Part shown: positions 6,620 to 11,847 of the stretch, one piece after another
Layout of the letters: each line of letters begins with the position of its first letter
Numbering within the stretch: the stretch's first letter is position 1
Assembly: GCA_002414185.1 (NCBI GenBank)
Contig: DHYS01000019.1
Coordinates: forward strand, 1 to 11,847
Direction: 5' to 3'
Length of the DNA: 11,847 nt
Source: Patescibacteria group bacterium UBA5124
GTDB lineage: Bacteria > Patescibacteriota > Gracilibacteria > Absconditabacterales > Absconditicoccaceae
Position numbers and translations under genes: made by a program
The notes under the pieces: generated by a model
The model's database searches: none
What the model saw: the letters and a program-made list of their open reading frames with translations, nothing else
Told to the model about the DNA's origin: nothing

Positions 6620-6696
6620 GGGTGAGTAGCTCAATTGGTTAGAGCAGGTCCCTCTTAAGGACAAGGTTCAGGGTTCGATTCCCTGCTCGCCTACCA
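6620..6696 (+). tRNA. tRNA-Lys (anticodon CUU)
   Basis: The 77-nt sequence folds as a full cloverleaf with encoded CCA. The acceptor is GGGTGAG (6620-6626) with CTCGCCT, containing a G1-U72 wobble and one internal U-G. The D arm is GCTC/GAGC with a GG-containing loop. The anticodon stem is GGTCC/GGACA, whose outer pair G27-A43 is a mismatch. The anticodon loop CTCTTAA places U33 before CTT at 6654-6656, reading AAG as lysine. The variable loop has 5 nt. The T arm CAGGG/CCCTG carries the loop TTCGATT, and the discriminator is A73. The loop CUCUUAA and overall sequence resemble bacterial tRNA-Lys. It stands alone between its own promoter and terminator. Confidence 0.95.
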
Positions 6697-6708
6697 TCTT
6701 AAAAATGG

Positions 6709-6732
6709 TCTGAAGAAATTCAGATTTTTTTT
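6709..6732 (+). terminator. Intrinsic terminator after tRNA-Lys
   Basis: TCTGAA (6709-6714) pairs with TTCAGA (6719-6724) around a GAAA tetraloop, followed by eight T. It lies 12 bp after the tRNA CCA end. Confidence 0.85.
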
Positions 6733-6803
6733 GTTGTTTGGAAATTAATATAATCTAAGATCATACCTTATAAAAACTCACATATTTTTTATATCATTTT
6801 CTG

Positions 6804-6831
6804 TTGACATATTATCACAAAACCCTATAAG
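6804..6831 (+). promoter_or_regulatory. Strong promoter for the 6878-7154 ORF
   Basis: Perfect consensus TTGACA (6804-6809), 16-bp spacer, TATAAG (6826-6831), with a predicted start near 6838. This is the closest match to consensus in the window. With the terminator at 7153-7184 it defines a transcript of about 345 nt. Confidence 0.65.
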
Positions 6832-6877
6832 GATTCGCATTGAAAACAAAACAAACAAAACGATTAAATTCTAGCCC

Positions 6878-7154
6878 ATGATTTTTATTAACAAACAAGA
6901 TGAGAGGAGGAAAATATTTACTTCTCTTTGTGGGTTCGGAAACCCATTACCACATAAAGCATTCTCTCTGGCAGACTTATCTGAACAGGAATGTCCGATT
7001 CCATTGGATGAATTTATTCATTATAATATTCCCAAGGAAGTCGTAAATGCAGGGTTTGAAGAAACCCGAAGATATCTTATAGAAAAATCAGATTATTCCA
7101 ACAGCAACAGATTTGTCTGTTTTATTGGGGTCTGATATAATACATCTCTCATAA
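6878..7154 (+). CDS. Small hypothetical protein, apparently frameshifted
   Basis: The ATG at 6878 opens a frame encoding a protein-like sequence (about 68 residues to RRYLIE). Under code 25 that frame has no TAA or TAG before 9023, because its apparent stop, TGA at 7133-7135, would be glycine. The +1 frame from about 7083 reads NQIIPTATDLSVLLGSDIIHLS and ends at TAA (7152-7154), directly abutting a terminator. Dropping one A from the run of five at 7083-7087 joins the two into one protein of about 91 residues. I therefore propose one small gene interrupted by a single-base frameshift, whether a sequencing error, a real mutation or programmed slippage. I recognise no family. The Pro-containing, mixed composition (NPLPHKAF, ECPIPLDEF) looks like a folded soluble domain. 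Alternatives are an N-terminal extension of the CCA enzyme, or a non-coding RNA of about 345 nt. Confidence 0.5.
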
Positions 7155-7184
7155 CAGCTCCTTTTTTTAGGGAGTTGTTTTTTT
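7153..7184 (+). terminator. Intrinsic terminator before the CCA-adding enzyme gene
   Basis: AACAGCTCC (7153-7161) pairs with GGAGTTGTT (7171-7179) with one G-T wobble and a 9-nt loop, followed by a run of seven T (7178-7184). It overlaps the TAA of the proposed frameshifted ORF and argues against that ORF being fused to the downstream enzyme. Confidence 0.75.
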
Positions 7185-7187
7185 GTT

Positions 7188-7228
7188 TAGTATACTTACT
7201 TGAAAAGGTAAAACCTTTTTGTATACTA
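7188..7228. repeat. Nested dyad overlapping the cca promoter
   Basis: Outer arms TAGTATAC (7188-7195) and GTATACTA (7221-7228) enclose inner arms AAAAGGT (7203-7209) and ACCTTTT (7213-7219) with an AAA loop. The right outer arm contains the -10 element and the inner dyad lies in the spacer of the cca promoter. It could be an operator or a chance product of AT-rich sequence. Confidence 0.4.
7200..7227 (+). promoter_or_regulatory. Promoter for cca
   Basis: TTGAAA (7200-7205), 16-bp spacer, TATACT (7222-7227), predicted start near 7234 and a leader of about 25 nt before the ATG at 7259. No Shine-Dalgarno sequence is present. A TATAAT at 7136-7141 (with TTGTCT at 7113-7118) lies upstream of the terminator and is less likely to serve this gene. 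Confidence 0.6.
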
Positions 7229-7258
7229 GGCGCATCCTTAACTATTAAACATCTTTCT

Positions 7259-9025
7259 ATGATATATTTTGGATCCTTAGCTGTATTAGATACTCATATC
7301 AATTTTTTGAGAAAAAAAATAAAAACCTGAACTCCTTCACGTTCTCTTTTTTTGGTTGGTGGATGTATCAGAGATTTACTTTTGGATATAGAAACACGTC
7401 CTAGTGATATAGATTTTACGCTTGCTGGAAAACCAAACGATATTTACAAATCAATCAATACCAGTGGATTATCTCATTTTATTACAGAAAAATTTGGTAC
7501 TATTACCCTTATCAAAAAAGATACAACCAAGAAGACTGAAATCAAATATGAATGTACTCCCCTTCGTACAGAAGATGGATACGAAGATTTTCGTCATCCT
7601 GGGCAAATCACTCGAAGCAACGATATCATCTTAGATTCGCAAAGGAGGGATTTTACGATCAATGCGATGTATTATACCAGCTTTAGATCTGACAAATACA
7701 ATCTTGATCATCTCGCTGGATATACCCAATCAGAAAGTCATATTTCACCTATTTTGGATAAGCATGGATTCTGTTTTGTAGCTAGCAAAAATATTCTTAT
7801 TCTCCAAGACCACAAAATTATTTCTCAGCTTTTTGCTACATGACTTTTTGATGAAAAAATTTTTGCTCAGGTACTCCAAAATATTTCTGAGCAGACGCTT
7901 GTAGGTACTGTTCAGCTTTCTCACAAAAATAAGCAATCTTTCCGCATTATCATAGATCCTCAGAAAGGTATCCAAGATATCGAAAAAAGAAAACTCAAAG
8001 CTGTAGGCAATCCTGACAAAAGATTTCAAGAGGATGCTCTGAGAATACTGAGAGCACTAAGATTTCCCAATGTGATCAACCAAAAACTTCAACAAAAAAA
8101 AATCGCTACTACCCTTTTTGATTATGAAAAAGAAACTTGGACTGCACTCAAAAAAAACAAAGATCTACTCAATCAGATAGCCAAAGAAAGAATAAAAGAT
8201 GAATTAGTAAAAATATTTTCCAAAGGAAACCCTTTTGCTTTTGTAGCGCTTTTGGATGAAACCAAACTTTTGGAACTTTTGTTTCCAGCACTTTATGCTA
8301 CCAAATTTATTCATCAACCCGTGAGATATCATCCATTTGATGTATATACCCATACGCTTCTCACGCTTTACGACCTTCAAAAAATCAATACCAACTATTT
8401 AGTCAGATTATGAATGTTGTATCATGATGTAGGTAAAGTAGAGCAATTTGCCGCATACAAAGATGATTTAAGCAAAGAAGAAATCAGAGCAATCTTATCA
8501 GGACCTCACAATCATAGAAGAAATGGACCAGAATTTACCAAAAAAGATTTTGCTCAGCTTGGGTTTTCCAATAAAGAAATAGATGATATTGCTTGGTATG
8601 TAGCCAATCATCACAAACCAGAAGAAATCTTGGATGGAGGAAATCCAGAAAAAATCACAAAAAAAATGAGAAAATTTTTATCAGATGCTGGATACCAAAA
8701 AGCTAATGATATTTTGGATATTACGATATCTGACAGAATGGGACAATACAATCCCCTACAAAACAATACTGATCTCACAGAGATTACTGATCTTAGAAAA
8801 CTTCTCAAACAACTTCACAAGGAGGAAGGACAGTTTACTATCAAGGAACTGGCTATCAATGGTAGTGATATTATCAAGCACTTTTCTTTGGAACCCGGTA
8901 AGATTATCTGAGAATTGTTACAGCAAGCATTTGACTGGGTTTTGTCTGATATCAAAAAAAGAAATATCAAAAAAGCTATATTTACCTATCTGACAGGACA
9001 TATAAAAAATAGAAAATCAGAATAA
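7259..9025 (+). CDS. cca: CCA-adding enzyme (tRNA nucleotidyltransferase), HD type
   Basis: This 588-residue class II nucleotidyltransferase adds or repairs the 3' CCA of tRNAs. The N-terminal domain has FLVGGCIRDLL (about residues 30-41), the metal-binding DxD pair Asp50/Asp52 (SDIDFT) and RRDFTINAMYY (129-139). The tRNA-binding region has KAVGNPDKRFQEDALRILR (about 247-265). An HD domain follows, with HPFDVYTH, MLYHDVGK (386-393) and ANHHKPEE. Four in-frame TGA codons are at codons 24, 195, 385 (LVRLGMLYHDVGK) and 551; the standard code breaks the gene into fragments. About 93 residues separate INAMYY from IDPQKGIQ, where most members have about 10, so there is a large insert at about 140-232. 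The ATG at 7259 is chosen because it follows the promoter and a terminator. The frame stays open upstream to 6878, so a longer N-terminus cannot be fully excluded. Confidence 0.92.
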
Positions 9026-9050
9026 AGTCAAGGTACATCTGCCGTAAAAT

Positions 9051-9078
9051 TTGATTTTCTACGAATATTGGATATAAT
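9051..9078 (+). promoter_or_regulatory. Promoter for the 9117-11573 ATPase gene
   Basis: TTGATT (9051-9056), 16-bp spacer, perfect TATAAT (9073-9078). The predicted start is near 9085, giving a leader of about 32 nt. No terminator is visible between cca and this promoter, so read-through from cca is also possible. Confidence 0.65.
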
Positions 9079-9116
9079 TGTATTTGAGAAATACATTATT
9101 TAATTCTTTTGGACTA

Positions 9117-11573
9117 ATGCCTGTAGGACTTATCATATTTCTAGCTGCTCTATGAATTTTCTGAATACGATGAACCATTTTGTATGGTCATAAGTTTTTT
9201 TTGTTACAATTAGCTAAGCAACATAGATCAAATCAAACAAATAAACTAAGATTTCTTCAAGTAAAAATATCAAAAACAGCAGTAAAGACTACAGAAAATG
9301 ACTCATGAGATAGTGTGTCTAGTATGAAACAAAATATCGAGATCATGAATCAGGTATTTAAAAATTTTTATGCTATTGCTGATGATAAACGAAAGCACAA
9401 AAGACTAGGAAATAACTATATTTCTATGGAACTTTTTATAGAAAAAGAAACGATAAAATATGTCCTCGGTATTCCAGAAGATCATGTAGATACTATGGAA
9501 AAAATTATAGGAAGTTTTTATCCTGGTGCCGTGATTGATCCTGTAGACCAACCTAAGTTTTTGGAAACAGGAAAATACATGGATGGATGAGAATTTTCTC
9601 TTACCAAAGATAACGTATTACCTCTAAGAACCTATGAATCGTTTGAAGCGGATCCTATGGATAGTCTATTGTCTGCATATTCCAAAGTATTTGTAGATGA
9701 AAAACTTTGCTTACAAGTACTTGTACAACCATTGGAAGAAGGACTTCTCAAATCACTTAGAGAAGAATCAGATAAAATCAGAAAAAAGAAGAAATGATTT
9801 TTTGATAAGTTTTTTGGATTCTTTAAGATGGATGATAAAAAAGAAGAAAAAGAAGAAAAAAACTATGAATTTGGACAAAACCAGCTCGGTGATATAGATA
9901 AAAAACTTAATGATGAAATCTTCTCGGTAAAAATCAGAGCTCTTGCTACTTCACCAGATCCTGCTAGACCCAAAAAAATCATAGATGATTTGGCAAAATC
10001 ATTTTTCCAATATACCTATACAGGACTCAATGGATTTAAGTTTAAGCATACAAAAGATATTACTACTTTTGCCAAAGAATTTATTCAGAGAGTTTTCTTA
10101 ACTGAGGATACTACGTGGAATATGATCAAGAGTTTGGATAAAAAATATATTCTTAATATCAAAGAACTTTCATCACTCCTCCACTTTCCACATCCTAGAT
10201 TCAATAAAAATCCAAGAATAAAATGGCAAAATTATAAGTTAGTAGCAGCCCCTGACAATCTTCCTGAAGATGGAATTCTTTTGGGACGAAATACCTACAA
10301 TGGTATGAAAAACGAAATCAGATTTACTCAAGAAGATAGATTTAGACACTTATATATCATTGGACAAACAGGTACCTGAAAATCTACGCTTCTTCTTACT
10401 CAGGCAGTAGAAGATCTCAAAGCGGGAAATGGATTTTGTATTATGGATCCGCATGGTGAATTGTGTGACTTTATCATGGAAAGATTTCCTAAAGAAAGAA
10501 TTGATGATTTGATCTATTTTGATCTTTCAAATACAGAATATCCAATAGCATTCAACCCCTTGGATGGAACAGAATCTGATGATGATAGAGATGTCGTGAC
10601 CAATGATCTGATTGAAATGTTTGTAAGTATGTATGGAGAAGAAATTTTTGGACCAAGAATACAAGATTACTTCCGTAATGCATGTTTCCTTTTGATGGAA
10701 CAGCCAGAAGGAGGTACACTAATCGATATTATGAGACTCTTTACGGATGATGCCTTTGCAGAAAGTAAAATCAGAAATCTTAAAAATCCTATTATCGCTG
10801 CTTGGTGGAACAAAACCTACAAGAAAATGGGAGATAGAGAAAAGGCTGAAATTATTCCTTTCTTGCAAGCAAAATTTGGACCATTTACTACAGGTACCTA
10901 TGTAAGAAATATTATCGGACAACCAAAATCAGCATTTAATTTTGCTGAAGCTATGCAACAAAAAAAGGTTATCCTTTGTAAGCTTGCTAAAGGTTTAGTA
11001 GGAGAAGAAAATAGTAAATTGATTGGTAAAATGGTTGCGATGCAAATCAAACTTGCTGCCCTCAAGAGAGCTGCTATTGAACCCAAAGATAGAGTTCCTT
11101 TCTATCTGTACGTGGATGAATTCCAAAACTATGTATCTCAATCTTTTGAAAGTATTTTGTCGGAAGCCAGAAAATATAAGCTTGGACTTACTATGGCTCA
11201 CCAATATATGGATCAACTTCAACAAAAATGATTATGATGAGATATAGATCTTTCTAAGACTATTCTTGGTAACGTAGGTAGTATTCTTTCCTTTAAGATC
11301 GGTACGAACGATGCTGATAGACTGGAAAATGTATTTGGACCAGAATTTAGTAAAAGTGATCTTATGAGTTCAGAGACATTTAAGTGAGCTATGAGACTCT
11401 GTATCAGAACTACACAATCTAAACCATTTAGTATTACTTGTAAGGTTTGTTATGATGAACCTATGGTGAATACTCATGAAAAAGTACAAATCATGCAACA
11501 AATATCTTCTCTCAAATGGTGAACCAAGAGAGAGCTCGTGGACAAAGAAATCTATTTCAGAGTTTGAGTCTAA
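9117..11573 (+). CDS. Membrane-anchored HerA/VirB4/TraG-like translocase ATPase
   Basis: This 818-residue protein belongs to the FtsK/HerA/VirB4/TraG P-loop superfamily, whose members pump DNA or secretion substrates. Residues about 2-24 form a membrane helix. An N-terminal domain (about 70-220) resembles the region preceding the motor in similar Patescibacteria proteins. After a Lys/Glu linker (about 237-252) comes the motor: Walker A GQTGTGKST (416-424), IMDPHGEL (442-449), Walker B YLYVDEFQNY (Asp667, Glu668), SEARKYKLGL and LTMAHQY (692-698). Thirteen in-frame TGA codons are at codons 13, 16, 19, 64, 158, 227, 421, 705, 707, 708, 757, 802 and 817. Codon 421 is the invariant Walker A glycine, so UGA must be glycine for a working ATPase. 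No relaxase, pilin or other secretion gene is visible nearby, so whether it moves DNA, pilus subunits or effectors cannot be decided here. Confidence 0.9.
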
Positions 11574-11574
11574 G

Positions 11575-11607
11575 AAAAATCTACTCGTGATGAGTAGATT
11601 TTTTTTT
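11575..11607 (+). terminator. Intrinsic terminator after the ATPase gene
   Basis: AAAAATCTACTC (11575-11586) pairs with GAGTAGATTTTT (11592-11603) around a GTGAT loop, with the T-run continuing to 11607. It begins one base after the TAA stop codon. Confidence 0.9.
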
Positions 11608-11613
11608 ATAAAT

Positions 11614-11641
11614 TTGCAAAAGCTAAAATATTAATTAAAAT
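11614..11641 (+). promoter_or_regulatory. Promoter for the gene starting at 11659
   Basis: TTGCAA (11614-11619), 16-bp spacer, TAAAAT (11636-11641). The predicted start is near 11648, leaving a very short leader of about 11 nt, too short for a Shine-Dalgarno interaction. Confidence 0.5.
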
Positions 11642-11658
11642 TACATATTATTTATTTC

Positions 11659-11847
11659 ATGTATATTATGATATCAACTCCAAAACCATATTGATTATGA
11701 ATAGAATGAAAAATAGATCTTTCAGAAAATAAAAAAGATAATCTGAAAGGCATTTTGGATATGTCTTTTAATGATATGATAGAAAAAACAACGATAGATA
11801 CAATCAATGAATATAATATATTTTATAATATGGATATACATAGAGAC
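11659..11847 (+). CDS. Hypothetical protein, 5' part only
   Basis: The frame from the ATG at 11659 is open for 63 codons to the window end if three TGA codons (codons 12, 14 and 17) are glycine. The N-terminus then reads MYIMISTPKPYGLGIGKID, followed by a polar, helical-looking segment (SENKKDNLKGILDMSFNDMIEK). A second ATG at codon 4 is an alternative start. There is no signal peptide. I recognise no family from this fragment. Three UGA-glycines in six codons, together with a promoter directly upstream, support it as a real gene rather than chance frame, but the support is modest because the gene is truncated by the window. Confidence 0.6.

Noticed and set aside
6652..6658. Suppressor tRNA reading of the anticodon loop (UUA or UAA)
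   Set aside because: Correct stem pairing puts U33 at 6653 and the anticodon CUU at 6654-6656. The loop CUCUUAA is the usual tRNA-Lys form.
7745..8029. Minus-strand frames inside cca (7745-8029, 8611-8808) and inside the ATPase gene (10719-11225)
   Set aside because: They are antisense to strongly supported coding sequence, with no promoter, terminator or recognisable motif of their own.
6878..9025. One 715-residue fusion of the small ORF with the CCA enzyme
   Set aside because: A terminator (7153-7184) and a well-formed promoter (7200-7227) separate them, and the +1 frame gives a natural TAA. It is kept only as a low-probability alternative.
9697..9897. Alternative plus-strand frame with a lysine run
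   Set aside because: It is out of frame within the ATPase gene, over its Lys/Glu-rich linker. The poly-lysine comes from an A/G-rich stretch.
7259..11573. Decayed genes: cca and the ATPase gene broken into several fragments by stop codons
   Set aside because: All interruptions are TGA, never TAA or TAG, and they fall on glycine positions of intact motifs. Recoding explains them without decay.
9117..11847. An integrated conjugative element or defence system around the ATPase
   Set aside because: There is no relaxase, integrase, pilin, nuclease or direct-repeat boundary in the window. One translocase ATPase alone does not support that call.

Overview
The window comes from an AT-rich bacterium that reads UGA as glycine (translation table 25). 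The known bacteria with this code are the Patescibacteria/CPR lineages Absconditabacteria (SR1) and Gracilibacteria (BD1-5). The evidence is internal. Five long genes are each interrupted by in-frame TGA codons. Several of these fall on glycines conserved across the family: the Walker A motif of an ATPase, the DEAGRGPLAGP motif of RNase HII, and the TFGPTFRAENSNT and HAGFGVGFER motifs of asparaginyl-tRNA synthetase. TGG still serves as tryptophan and TAA ends every complete gene. I count 26 in-frame TGA codons. Genes split by a standard-code translation are therefore intact and are annotated here at full length.

Layout. 1-2525: a cold-shock protein, a secreted fibronectin-III-like protein, ribonuclease HII (minus strand) and ribosomal protein L9. 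2581-3261: an unknown charged protein (minus). 3429-4817: asparaginyl-tRNA synthetase. 4861-6509: two unknown proteins (minus), one with a single membrane helix. 6620-6696: tRNA-Lys(CUU). 6878-7154: a small unknown ORF that appears frameshifted. 7259-9025: a CCA-adding enzyme (HD type) with an unusual insert of about 90 residues. 9117-11573: a membrane-anchored HerA/VirB4/TraG-like DNA- or protein-translocating ATPase. 11659-11847: the start of an unknown gene cut off by the window end.

The organisation is mostly single genes, each with its own promoter and usually its own intrinsic terminator, rather than operons. Nearly every gene start is preceded by a -35/-10 pair of the form TTGnnn-16 bp-TAnnnn. 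Two divergent pairs (rnhB/rplI and the 5562-6509 gene/tRNA-Lys) appear to share one palindromic TTGCAA as the -35 of both promoters. Leaders are AU-rich and almost entirely lack Shine-Dalgarno sequences.

Functionally this is largely housekeeping translation machinery (L9, AsnRS, tRNA-Lys, CCA-adding enzyme, cold-shock protein) plus RNase HII, with a secreted protein and a membrane ATPase that may belong to the cell-surface or DNA-transfer apparatus of an episymbiont. I see no CRISPR array, insertion sequence, phage module or recognisable defence system. The main interest is the recoded genetic code and the regulatory architecture, plus four or five proteins I do not recognise.
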